DNA from: Priapulus caudatus
Taxonomy: Eukaryota; Priapulida; Priapulimorpha; Priapulimorphida; Priapulidae
NCBI RefSeq assembly: GCF_000485595.1
Contig: NW_014577963.1
Location: 52,658 to 84,954 of the forward strand
Reading direction: 5' to 3'
DNA length: 32,297 nucleotides
The notes beneath the pieces were generated by a model, which did no database searches, had not been told where the DNA came from, and worked only from the letters and a program-made list of their open reading frames with translations. A program made the position numbers and the translations under genes. Below, in pieces: positions 12,191 to 23,143 of this stretch. The first letter of the stretch is position 1; each line of letters begins with the position of its first letter.

Positions 12191-13311
12191 TTCAAGCCGG
12201 TACGGAGATTACGGTACGCATATTAGTTTGCCTAATATATTGACTAACGCTGCGTCAATATAAATCAATATTCACTAGAGACGGATAGCCTATGACACCG
12301 CACGTGCCTATAGGTATCTAGATTTTTAGAAAATTTTAATCATTTGTTATCACTTCCGCGCGCATATATTTGCTAAATATACTAATCGTGCGTCAATAAA
12401 CTCAATATTCACAGAGTATGGGGGCAGGCCCGTCGGAAGGAATTTTAAAGTGGTACGGTTTCAGTGGCAGTCTGGGGGTAAAACCCCCAGCGAGGTTTGA
12501 AGGGGCAGACAGGGTGACCAGATTTTAGAAATTTGATTACGGGACAGGAAGCGATGCGAGGGAGCAGAGCGATCGAGCGGGGGAGGGTGTGGGAGCGGTG
12601 AGAACCCTCGGTAAGAACTTTTTTGGAATTGGGGGTGCAAATCATGCAATTTAGCACACTTTAGTGATTTTTTTTTTATCCTTTTATTGTACTGCAGAAA
12701 AGGACAAATTACTCTTCATTAAATAGAAATTGAGGTCAAGCTGTTAACCCTAACCTATAAATAGGATGTTTCACGGTCAGGTGGCGAGCTTAATTTATCA
12801 CTTTCTTAAAGATATTATTTTTAAGATTTGCGATTGGATGAAAAAGTTTTGTGGCATATATGCTGTTCTTCGGTTCATGTGATAATGCGTTTCATAATAA
12901 TGGAAAAAAGGCAAAGTCACTTCGATGTTCGTGTTCTTCTATTAAGCTGGTGATAAGCCTATGATCATGACATTTATCAACCTCCCACCTTCTCTCTTCT
13001 TTTCTCTTCTCTTTTCTTCTCCCCCTCTCTCTCATTTTCTCTTCTCTTTCCTTCTCCCTCTCCATCTCTCTTTTTTTCCCTTTTTTTTTTTAGGCTGAAA
13101 AGTGGTACGGTCAATCCCGTACCAACCGTAGCGGCTCCGACGGGCCTATATGGGGGTGCCGGTACGGGAGATCATTTGCATAATATATTCTAGATACCTA
13201 TAGACACATGTCATAGCTATACTCTCTGTAAATATTGAGTTTATTGACGCACGATTAGTCAATATATTAGCAAATATATATGCGTACCGTAATCTCCCGT
13301 ACCGGCTTGAA
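12191..13311. mobile_element. TIR element of ~1.1 kb, interrupted by a nested hAT MITE
   Basis: It begins TTCAAGCCGGTACGGAGATT and ends with the inverse, ATCTCCCGTACCGGCTTGAA. The inverted arms run for about 85 bp, including CGTACCGTAATCTC and TTAGTCAATATATTA. Flanks are TATA on both sides (12187-12190 and 13312-13315), so the duplication is TA or TATA. Partial extra copies of the terminal segment occur inside (near 12360-12415 and 13157-13200), suggesting nested or rearranged relatives. No transposase remains. Confidence 0.7.
12425..13148. mobile_element. hAT-like MITE (724 bp) nested in the preceding element
   Basis: Ends are CAGGCCCGTCGGA and TCCGACGGGCCTA, with an exact 8 bp duplication TATGGGGG at 12417-12424 and 13149-13156. 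This is the hAT signature. The interior has pyrimidine-rich tracts (about 12990-13090) and no coding frame that I recognise. Confidence 0.85.
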
Positions 13312-13315
13312 TATA

Positions 13316-14550
13316 GACACCCCCATTTTACACTCAACGAACTTCATTATTTGGATGCACAGCTCCATCTGGTGGAAACAATACAAGTGAATGAAAAGAT
13401 GGGTTGCTGATGTGGATTTACTATGTACAATCTTTCTTACCAACCCCAACCATTGCGAAGCTCTACTGAGTCTACCTATTCTGCGCAGAAGTCCGAGGCC
13501 ATAGCTAGCAGGGAGGGGGGGCACAGTTACCACTCCCAAGAGAAATGTAGATACATTACATTACATTACGCATGCTTTCCTCCACCACACGTGGTTTTGT
13601 ACCCCTTCGCCAAAAATTGGTTAGCCAAACTCCTGCAAACGTGCTTATGCTTTCAACCGTGCAATTATCATTACAGTAATCTACCTCCATAATCTACTTT
13701 CATGTACTGTATTAGTCTACATTATCGGGTAACACCACTCAATTAACCAGCTGCCAAATAAGCTAGAAGGGAGCGCTTTAAAAAATGCCGCTGGGCCGTT
13801 AACCTGTTTCCAACCCCCCGAGGAAATACCTACTTATGCAGTGTATGCAATGTGTTCATGGAATTAGTGTCAAGCGTTCAGTTACACAAGGTAAATGGTA
13901 CGTACCAACTTTTCTGCTGAACTCCTTTCTCTTCCAATATTACCATGTTATGGTGATGCATCTTGTTAAATAAATATGTTAGACACTGCTTACTTGCATT
14001 AATAATTGTGCTAATAAGAGGACTATATACATACTTCAGTTGATAAAAATTCCCATTGAAATGCATCTTGAACTATAAAATGTAGGTGAATGTAAAGACT
14101 CCTGATACAGAATTTTGTTACGAGCGTTTTAGAATAAATGCCCTCTGAAACGCTTAGTATTACTGTAATAACTGTTTTTATGTAAGTACATAACTTATAC
14201 ACTACCTTATTAGATTGTATGTCATTTAAATAATCTCTTATCGTTTCATGCTTTTTGGATAAAAACGTAATCTAGACCACCTGTAAATAATGTTTGTAAT
14301 CGAATTTCTTGTACAGTGTCTTTCGCACTAGACACCTATGTGCACGCTACGATACACAATGATAACTAATTAAGAATGTATGCTCATCTACCTGTGATGA
14401 CCACAGGCTCCCGTGTCTACAAGCACCAACAGGCCTTAACGTTTCTGCTCGATGATAAGACTGTGAACAGACGAAACGCAGCATTTGCACGACTGACGGT
14501 CGGCTCACGTCACCGGGGGACGATTTGCAAACACAGCGACGCGAACATGC
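13316..14550. other. intergenic spacer, nothing recognised
   Basis: AT-rich with unique-looking sequence. Short open frames are not supported by any recognisable motif or splice structure. Confidence 0.5.
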
Positions 14551-14553
14551 ACC

Positions 14554-15371
14554 TTCGCCAAACTCGCCGTGAGAGCGCAGTTTGGGGACAACGGCGTGTC
14601 CAACAGCCGAGCGCTGTGAATTCTGAGTACGCTGTTAAACGAGAGACAAGTCAGACGAAAGCAAGAGAGAGGGCAAGGGATTGGTACAGTTCGCCGAAAC
14701 GTCGTGCCCGGTCTCGCGCAGGTTAGCCCGCGGAGACCGGCGCCCCGAACGGTTTGGGGGTCGGCGGTGACCCAACAGCAGGGAAGACTGCTGTGAAACT
14801 GAGCGCGAGGAACGCAAGAAATGTCACACCTTCGAACGACTACATCCGTCTTCGGACCGCCGTCCCTGCGTGAGCGACACTCGGCAGCCTAGGTCCCGTT
14901 AACCTAGAAAAATCGGCACAGACAATCTGTGTAGCAGCGAGCATCAGTGCACATCCGCCCATTTACACTCGCAAGGTTCAAGGCACGGCGTTTTTCGCAA
15001 AGCAAACGATACGCATTTTCGCCAATCAGCTAGTGCTGGTTGGGGACTGGCAAGTCCAACAGCCGTAGTTAGCTGTGAAACACATGCAGCCTGTACTCCC
15101 TGTCACTAGCACTCGCACGTTTCTGTGCTGGACAGAAGACAGGTCCATGTCACACGACCTCAGTGACGTTAGCAGCAAGCTACTGAAGCCCGTTACGGGA
15201 GAGTTGCAAGTAGTCACAGTTGTTCACACCGTTTCGCCACACCGCGCGTGCGCCTTGGACCAACACCACGCTCTGCAACCGCCGCCCCCACCCCTCGGCG
15301 TCGCCCAAAGCGCACGTCCGTGGTTGGGGACACTCTCGTCCAACAGCACTCGCTAGGGGGCGCTGTGAAAC
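14554..15371. other. four-copy two-hairpin motif cluster, possible structured RNA
   Basis: Cores at 14581-14620, 14753-14799, 15040-15081 and 15324-15371 share one pattern: TTGG, then a 4-5 bp hairpin, then AACAGC, a variable loop, and GCTGTGAA. The first stem differs in each copy but stays paired: GGACA/TGTCC, GGGTC/GACCC, GGACT/AGTCC, GGAC/GTCC. The second stem ACAGC/GCTGT is constant while its loop varies from 5 to 14 nt. In at least three copies a CCAA after TCGCC lies upstream and could pair with TTGG. The block is GC- and CpG-rich and non-coding. Either strand could be transcribed. No known RNA family was recognised. Confidence 0.6.
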
Positions 15372-15481
15372 GCTCCTACGCCGTAAATGTATGAGTACGG
15401 CTGTGCCGTGCGCTGGGAGACATGCAGAGACGGCAGACTGTCCGATTAACAAACAGTGACGACAGGTTGTTTAAAACAAAC

Positions 15482-15487
15482 TTTATT
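15482..15487 (-). terminator. possible ZNF207/BuGZ poly(A) signal
   Basis: TTTATT on the plus strand gives AATAAA on the minus strand, about 1.2 kb downstream of the BuGZ stop. It is the first exact match I found, so the 3' UTR may be about 1.2 kb. It could equally end another transcript. Confidence 0.4.
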
Positions 15488-16672
15488 GGCAGTAAAGTTC
15501 ACACAATCTCAGGTTCTAACTACAATCGCGACAATAACCAACCTGATGGTAAGGACGGCCGGTGGGAGACGACTGTGTAAAAATGTATACAGCACGTTCT
15601 AGCGCATGTTCTAAGCTAAAACTACTTTCTATTCAGTTTGCCATAAGCATTAGAAATGCCAAATAGAAACGTAAACAACATTGATAAACAGGTCGTTAAG
15701 CAGTTAAACATTATGCACGTAAGTATGGAGCTAGCAGGCATCTTCAGGAAACCTGCTAGTTTGCGGGAGGGAAAGCTTAAGGTACCACTTATTACTTACG
15801 GACAAAGGCCTGCCTACCTTTACGTTGTGTTGCAAGCTGTGTGAGCTTCCACTCAATGCGATATGAATGCAATCACACCTGAATGCTAACCGAAACGATA
15901 CATATGTACGTACGAATGATTAAACAAGGTATCTACACAAACCTGGTCATCTCCACTGCTCAAAATGCACCAGAGTTCATCTACGACAATGTAACAAAAC
16001 CTACCAGCTTTCACCTACTTTGTTTGGCAGGAACTATCCGCTGGGCTACACCTGGTTGGATGTAATAATGCTTACGCTGTCTCTAGCCCTGTTGTGCAAA
16101 ATGACTGGACCGATGAAATTCGAGCGCAGCCAGAAACCACGCAAAATTAACAGTTAATCATCGCAAAACCGTGCATGACTCTCAGTCACGGCGAGAAACA
16201 GTACGCGCGCGTCGTCACGTACGCCGGAGTTAGCGGCCGGTTGATTATACGGTCTACGACCGATGGCTCTCGCGCGGACTCCGACAAGCCGACGGAGAGA
16301 ATAAATCGTCCAGTCCAGGCACACGTGCAATCATACGGCTCACGCTCGGCAGGCGTGCTTACGGGTCTTACCGACGACCTCATCGCCGACAGACGACTTA
16401 TCCTCTGCGTGCAGCGATAGTGTGACATACCTGCAAACCACACCGGTTCCCGCCACGCTTGCTCTCTCTCGCGCGCGCCCCAAACGACCCCCCCCCCCCG
16501 CCATTCACACTATTCGTTTGGCCTAACCTTCGCTGCGACGCGGCAGCTACGACGGTGCCCTCCAGGGGTTGACGGCGACGACACACGGCACACGAACAAC
16601 GACGTGCCTTAATTAGTCTACGCTTATTTAACACGGGAAACCTGAACACATCCTTGTGGTATGTGGCTGCTG
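15488..16672 (-). other. putative 3' UTR of ZNF207/BuGZ
   Basis: Non-coding sequence between the BuGZ stop codon and the first AATAAA on the minus strand. It contains a C-run at 16491-16499. No RNA structure or transposon was identified here. Confidence 0.35.
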
Positions 16673-19600
16673 TCAGTAGCGGCTAGCCCCTTGATGGTCC
16701 ATCGGCGGCCGCGTCATTGATTGGTTGTAGCGGATTGGTGCGGCACCGTAGTGCATGGTCGCGGAGGGCATGTGACCTGCAATGACACGATGAGCTCTCG
16801 TAACACCACGACGCAACATGATAACCAGTGGTGCGCACGAAGCACCAGCCTTCGCGTACCTCACTTCTACGGATGAATCTCCAATGTGTGAATTCCACTT
16901 GACGGGGTGACACCTAGCACCTAGCAGTGTTAATTAATACTAGCAGTAATATATCACTACTAAAAATTGTCAACACTACCTTATTTTAGCAAGACAGTGC
17001 ATAGACAAGACAACTGTACCATGTCGTTTTTTAATTACTCATTCAAAAAAACTTAATAAACCGCATTTAACTTGATATTTCAGCATAAATACGGAAAATC
17101 ATACAAAAAATATAGATTCTGATGGCGAATTTTAGCAGTCATGAGCATTATAAATGGGTAAATTTCCTTGATTTTAAAGTTATGCACTTTTAGTATTAGC
17201 AAACAACGGCTCTGCAAGTAGGCGAGCGTAAATTCTGCGGTACATACCGTTTGACTGCCCGTAGCACGGCCAGTTCAACCACTTACCTTGAGGGCCACCA
17301 GGTGGCCTCATCATAGGGGCATTACCCATATTGCCGGCCGACGATATCATTGGCTTGTTACCCATCATGCTCTGCGGTGGCATCGGCGGTTGCATCCCGG
17401 GTATCATCGGCTGCTGCTTCAGCTGGTACTTGGGAAAGGTTGCACGTTTCTCCTCCTGCGTAGCAAAGCAACGACATCGCATCAGCAAGCAAGATTCGAG
17501 GCATCAAACAATGAGCACTCGCAACAGCAGTCCATTTCAGGCTTAGTCGACTCGCTATGGACTGACTGGCCTGCACTGATCAATCTCCGAAGTTGTCAGC
17601 ATTAATTGACTGGTGCAAGTTCACCACAACCGGTGACAGCTGGGTCAACCGATATTATTAAGTCCAAATACCTAGATTACAAAGTCATCCGCCACCAGCC
17701 ACTCGCCGACAAATGCCGATACACATGTAATACTAATAGCAACACCGAGTTGTGACGTACCAGTGAAATGTCCTCATCTGGATGAATAATCTTGCTGCTG
17801 CTACCACTCGATGCAACAGTGGAAGGCTTACTTATCCCCGAGTCTACAAAAAAATACAACATTGAGCAACCTAAGTCTACTCTCGCACACTACATGTTAC
17901 AGTCAATAAGTCATTAATTTGCTAACTAGCTAATTAACATAACTAATAAATACTATATACTACCAAATGAACAAAACAAGTACACTAGTATGCTCAACTC
18001 ACTTGAACTAGCTGTGGCGGTCGTTGCCACCTTAGATATCGTAGGTGGCGGCGTCGGTGCCACCGCGGGCGGAGCTGAGTACGCTGGGAATGTGTGTCGT
18101 GGGGGAGGTGGCGCCATCGTGGGGACTGGCGGGGGAGCAGAGCTCACCGACGCGACCGTCGCGAGCGGCCTGAAGTCAGCGCCCACTGGTGTCGAGCTCG
18201 TCGTAACAGCAGCCATCTGACGCAGTAAAAACACGGCAACAATTCAGCGCTGTATAGTAGCTGCGCTAATCCAGCAACAATTCACTATGTGCTCCTCTCA
18301 TAACAACGTCAACCTTCAAAGCAAACAAACCAAACACAAAGCACATACAAACAAACAATGCACGGACGAATGAGCCATTCTACAACCTCACCGAGTCCGA
18401 CGCACTAGCAAATTAAAGTGTGAGGAAGATGCAACCGGGTACCTGTGCGGCAGCTGGGAACAGAGGCCGTGGCGGCGGTGGCTGCATGTGCGTTTGTTGC
18501 TGCTGCTGTTGCTGCTGATGCTGCTGTTGCTGCTGATGCTGCTGATGCTGCTGATGCTGCTGCATCTGCGGCGGCAGCGGGACGTTGGTGATGGCCGCCG
18601 GTGCGCTACTGCTGCTTGCCGTCGGCATTGGCATCATCGACGTCGTGCTCGGTGCGCGCATGCCCATAGGCGCCCTCTGCGGGAGCATCGGCTGCATGCC
18701 CATTGGACGCTGCGGCGGCATGCCCTGCATGCCCTGCATGCCCTGCATGCCCTGCATCCCCATCATCATCATGTTCATCGGCATCCTGTGATCAACAAGA
18801 AGGGGACAAGAAGCGTTCGTTAGAAATGTAAACAGACAAGCCTATGGTCTGTTAAAAAAATAAAACATCAATAATAGCTAGACTCAAGATTGTCACAACT
18901 ATTTACGACGTTTCTGACAACGTGAGCATGGTTCCTATGCAGAACATACGCAGAATGCGACTGAACCAGTATACGCTCCCACGCGTCGTGTCGTCAGCAC
19001 GTACCCTGGTCCCATCATCGGTGGCATTCCCATGTGTCCCATCATGGGCATCATGCCACCCATCGACATCGGGCCGGGCGGCATCTGACCCTGCTGCATC
19101 TGACCTTGCTGCATCTGACCTTGCTGCATCATGCCCATGTGCCCGCTTGACATCATCATTGGCGGCGGCAACAGGCCCAGCTGCTGAGGCTGGCTCGTCA
19201 TCTGCACGGCTTCCTGCTTCGTCTTCTTCGGGGCTGGCTCTTCGGCTGCATACACAATAGACACAAATTACTAACTGTATCACGCCTTCCTACCACACCT
19301 TAGGCCATAATAAAAATATTGTTTGTTTGCCCTCACCCCACCGACCCGTCAACAAGGAACCGACCCAAACAATTTTATTGATATTTTTTTCTTTCTTTTT
19401 TACAAATTGTATCAGTGTACATTATATAAATCTGTAGGCAATACATTACATGTACCAAGCAAAACAAACATTCAACATAAAAGGTATCTCCACACAAGCA
19501 CACCCGAGCATGTAGACACCATGCTGAATTTGTAAAAAGACCCCTTCAAAAAAAAGGCTACCTACCTACCCAAACTTTTCAGCCTGGGTCGGGTGAGGGC

Positions 19601-21397
19601 AAACAAATATTTGTTTAATTGTGGCCTAAACGAACACACTTGGTTTTGGAGCATGCCGGCTCAGAACATACACTTTGAGGGAAGCATGACAAATTTCAAA
19701 ATTTTCGAATAGCAAAAAAAAAACATATTTACGTTTCCCCTGTTTGTCAGTTTCGTGCGACTTCAAATCTTCCTCGGGAATTCCCTCCATGCCGTATATT
19801 TCAATGTCTATGTTTGTGCGTCCGGTAATAGCATTTGGAACCTGGTCTATCGTGTCTTTATGGACCTGAAATTTATGGTAAAACAGTTTGAATGAAATAA
19901 ACATGCATTAATCATTCGCAAACTCACAAAGCATACAACAAGTGAGAAATCTAAAACATTATAAATCTCACTTTTTTCTATTTGAATGGTTAAAAATATC
20001 AGCTTTACATTACACTAAAAAGAGCTATGACTACAGAAGTTATTTCTAAGCATCAATAAATCTTTGCTGTAACATTATTGTTTTAGATGCATGATCATAA
20101 CACTCTTACCTGCATGCAATGGATTGCTAATCCTGGTCCTGTATATAGTTTCTTATGACATGTGTGACATTTAAAGTGTTTTGCCTTTTGGTGTTGAATC
20201 AGGATCTTTTCATCATCAAATTCCCTGTTACAATACCTAGACACGTGTTAAAGAAAATTATAAAATGAGGCAACATTAATTTGCTTCTACATTGGCCTTG
20301 GCAGAAATTTTTGAGATGATCCCCTACTCCCAGTAACGCAGGAATAAATGTAAACGCACAAACAGTGAAGCACAGATAATCCACCCAATCCTAATTTAGC
20401 ACCCGGGGATTAGTTGCAGGGTAGTACATTTGCAGGGTAGAAACTAGGATTGTGCACAGATATCTGCAATCTGCATTGTGTGCTTTCACAACACTCACCA
20501 GTGGAGAGGTGAACCAATGATCTACGAAACCAACTATATAATTGGGTTTTATATATCAAAACCGACGAAAATCTTTCAATTTTTGGGCTAACGCTCCATT
20601 AGGAGTGTTCCTAGCCACAAGTTTCCTTCTCGCTTAACACTACGTTGGTGAGAGGGTCACAAGCCGACGCAATAGAATATTGTTCGGCATGACGAGCGCT
20701 GCTATTAAACGTAAAATTATCTAACTTTTTATGATTCTTATCGCTTCTCTGTACTTCCACGCCTCGATTTATTATATGTGCGCTATCACTGAGCATGTAT
20801 TTACGTGTCAGCGAGTAATTATTAGAATTGATAAGATGAAAATCCGAACAAACGCCGCCATTTTCCAATAGATATCCCATAATACGTATCGAAAGTTCGT
20901 GAATTTTCGCGTACAAAAAGAGACATAAGAACATCCATTGTTTTCAAGCAACCAGGCATTTCGTATGGAAGGGTGTCAGGCTCCTACAACGTGTAACAGT
21001 CGAAGAGCCTGGTCGGTTTAGAGTGTTCCCAACTTTGATATCATTAATGTCAATGATTAATGATTGATAATCCTAACCCTAACCCTAACCACAAACCACA
21101 TTAAACCACAAACTAATATATGACCATGACCATATATATATATATGTATATGTTATTATGACCATTAATGACATTAAAGTTGGGAACACTCCTAATGGAG
21201 TAATGCAGTAATGGAGTACGGTAGGCCCTAGTATCACCCAATTTTTGGGGTCGGTCATTGACATTGTCAAGAATTTAACGCAACAGTACACATAAACCAG
21301 TTGAATTTGCAACGAAACGTTAACAGTTATTTTAACAAACATGTCATAAAGGATACCAGCACCACGGCTTCAATAACTTCTTCTTTTTGCGCCCCAT
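16673..21397 (-). CDS. ZNF207: ZNF207/BuGZ: BUB3-interacting, microtubule-binding zinc-finger protein (484 aa)
   Basis: Nine coding exons: 21397-21357, 20236-20110, 19865-19733, 19245-19005, 18785-18443, 18216-18003, 17843-17761, 17455-17287 and 16776-16673, 1455 nt in all, with GT-AG borders and phases that join. The N-terminus [14 protein letters not shown] leads into two C2H2 fingers (CWYC...H and CHTC...H, ~13-56) and [12 protein letters not shown] (~85). The middle is Met/Pro/Gly-rich and low-complexity, with a (MQG)n run and a poly-Gln/His tract. The GLEBS segment [16 protein letters not shown] (~387-402) is what binds BUB3 in this family. The protein ends in ASRY, like the vertebrate RY end. 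In vertebrates BuGZ stabilises BUB3, loads it on kinetochores and forms spindle-matrix coacervates; it also acts in splicing. Confidence 0.95.
18488..18560 (-). repeat. coding CAG/CAT repeat (poly-Gln with His) in BuGZ exon 5
   Basis: On the minus strand the codons are CAG/CAA with regular CAT interruptions, encoding QQHQQHQQ-type sequence. About 180 nt upstream in the same exon a 9 bp unit encodes repeated MQG. Both are likely to vary in length between individuals. Confidence 0.85.
19301..19628. mobile_element. TIR MITE (328 bp) in BuGZ intron 3
   Basis: It starts TAGGCCATAATAAAAATATT and ends TTAATTGTGGCCTA. The inverted repeats run about 45 bp and include GTTTGTTTGCCCTCACCC. TA lies at both ends, so the duplication may be just TA; no longer duplication is visible. 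It lies in the 487 bp intron between exons 3 and 4. Confidence 0.75.
20595..21200. mobile_element. inverted-repeat element(s) with CCATTAGGAGTGTTCC ends in BuGZ intron 1
   Basis: CTCCATTAGGAGTGTTC at 20595-20611 is exactly inverted at 21184-21200. A third copy of the terminus (TTTAGAGTGTTCCCAACTTT, about 21017-21036) pairs with the right end over some 30 bp, defining an inner 170 bp element. The outer arrangement may be a longer relative or a nested insertion. Flanking duplications could not be fixed. Confidence 0.6.
21072..21090. repeat. short interstitial telomere-like repeat
   Basis: About three units of CCCTAA (CCTAACCCTAACCCTAACC) lie inside the inner 170 bp inverted-repeat element. This is the canonical metazoan telomere motif away from a chromosome end. 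Confidence 0.8.
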
Positions 21398-22008
21398 TTT
21401 CGACAATAAACTACAAAACGTTAAAAGTACAGCAAAGCAAGAATCAAAGATGGCTGGCCACTAAGTGAATGACTCATTTCTACTCGTAGTTTTAGATTCT
21501 TACACTACGTGGCGCGCGTGCTGTTAATTGATTCAGCTGCTAGTGCTAACGAGTAACGATAAAAAGCAATAAGATAAAGAGCAATTAAAAGATTCGGCAT
21601 TAACTTATATTTTAGAATCTTATGTTTGTATAAAACATAGCAAGCAGACCCTATACAAAATTATAAAGGCACGGCAAAAAGGCTGATAGTGGCGCTGCTT
21701 ACGTGATAATTTTGACAAGTGAGCATTTATTTTCTGAAACCACAATCGTAAAAGATTGCAGTTTTTGAAGCAAGAAACTTGTTGTCTCACTTTGTTCAAG
21801 TCAGTGAAGTCACTACTGCATGATTTAAATACTAAAAACAAAGCGCAGGTACTAATAGTTCTTACCATTTTTCATTATAGGTTACATAGACAAATTGCCG
21901 AGTATTTGGAGATGCTGACAAAGTGATATAGGATAGGATTATAGCTATATGCTATGTCATTCACGACTCATTGAGCGTATTCCTGTTACAGTAGCAATAC
22001 AGTGCTAC

Positions 22009-23135
22009 CACGGCACAGGCACTTGAAGCGTTTCAATAAAATATAATGCTAACTAAATACGAAATCTATTTACTACCAAATTCTTAATGTTTCTATGCTC
22101 TCTTTCACCTATTATTGCCGACAGTTTCCTGTAAATTCCGTCCAAATCCTACGTCCAACCATGGCATATACGCTGCCGGTGCCATTGCTTTCGCGGCGCG
22201 ACTGTTGCACGCTTACACTAATATATATAACAGGTAGGAAAGCGTGATCGCAAAATTCGCTTGACGCTCGCTGGATTTCACACGATTACAACACGAATAC
22301 ACATCCAACAGCTTCCATCTTTGTTTCTATGTGTACATAAATGTTCACTTGTTATAAAAACATACTGTCTCTGTTCGTAACCGAGCTGTGTCACGCGAAA
22401 TCACACAAAGACACGAAATTCTCGCGTTCGCGAACCTTCCACAGTAATGTAAATGGCTGTCAGAATACAGGGCTATATAGACTGGTACTCGCTCCCACCT
22501 CGATTACCCATCGAGTGACTAAGCTAAGCCGAGAGGTGGGAGAGAGTGCCAGTCTATGGACTACAAGCGGCGCGCAGGCGGCGCACTGCTTTCCAACTCC
22601 CGTGCGAGCCTCGCCATTGGCTCAGGCCATTGGAACAGTGCGGCGCAAGAATGAGGTAACGAAGAGCGCCGGTAGGTGTTTCCTGATTCTGACATCCATT
22701 CACATTACTGTGGAAGGTTCGCGAACGCGAGAATTTTGTCAGTCTTTGTGTGATTTCGCGTGACACAGCTCGGTTACGAACAGAGACAGTATGTTTTTAT
22801 AACAAGTGAACATTTATGTACACATAGAAACAAAGATGGAAGCTGTTGGATGTGTATTCGAGTTGTAATCGTGTGAAATCCAGCGAGCGTCGAGCAAATT
22901 TTGCGATCACGCTTTCCTACCTGCTATATATATTAGTGTAAGCGTGCAACAGTCGTGCCGTGAAAGCAATGGCGCCGGCAGCGTATATGGTTGGACGTAG
23001 GATTTGGACGGAATTGACAGGAAACTGTCGGCAATAATAGGTGAAAGAGAGTATAGAAACATTAAGAATTTGGTAGTAAATAGATTTCGTATTTAGTTAG
23101 CATTATATTTTATTGAAACGCTTCAAGTGCCTGTG
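22009..23135. mobile_element. large Mutator-like foldback element, ~455 bp arms
   Basis: The left arm (22014-22472) and right arm (22680-23135) are near-perfect inverted copies; for example CACAGGCACTTGAAGCGTTT is inverted at the right end. The 8 bp AGTGCTAC lies at 22001-22008 and 23136-23143. The terminal CACAGGCACTTG is identical to that of the 7116-7839 element, so both are one family. The centre holds a smaller foldback. It separates the divergent BuGZ and PSMD12 genes. No transposase is present. Confidence 0.85.
22477..22557. repeat. small foldback at the centre of the large palindrome
   Basis: ATAGACTGGTACTCGCTCCC (22477 on) is inverted, with a few changes, in GGGAGAGAGTGCCAGTCTAT (22538-22557). 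Arms of about 25 bp enclose a 31 nt loop. The flanking sequence gives no clear target duplication. Confidence 0.7.
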
Positions 23136-23143
23136 AGTGCTAC

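Noticed and set aside
11479-12263. Long open frames on both strands over the 24-bp array
   Set aside because: The repeat unit is stop-free in every frame, and the products are simple translations of the satellite.
14376-14726. Plus-strand 116-residue frame
   Set aside because: It runs across the first structured-motif copy, has no recognisable domain and no splice support; the RNA-motif reading fits better.
14554-15371. Interpretation of the four-copy motif as tRNAs, SECIS elements, hammerhead ribozymes or histone stem-loops
   Set aside because: There is no B box, no AUGA/AA/GA quartet, no CUGANGA plus GAAA core in the right order, and no histone-type 6 bp stem with a 4 nt loop.
18488-18823. 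Plus-strand Leu-rich and Ala/His-rich frames
   Set aside because: They are antisense shadows of the BuGZ Gln/His and Met/Pro/Gly coding repeats.
22341-22766. Open frames on both strands inside the large palindrome
   Set aside because: The two frames are mirror images produced by the inverted arms, with no transposase or other motif.
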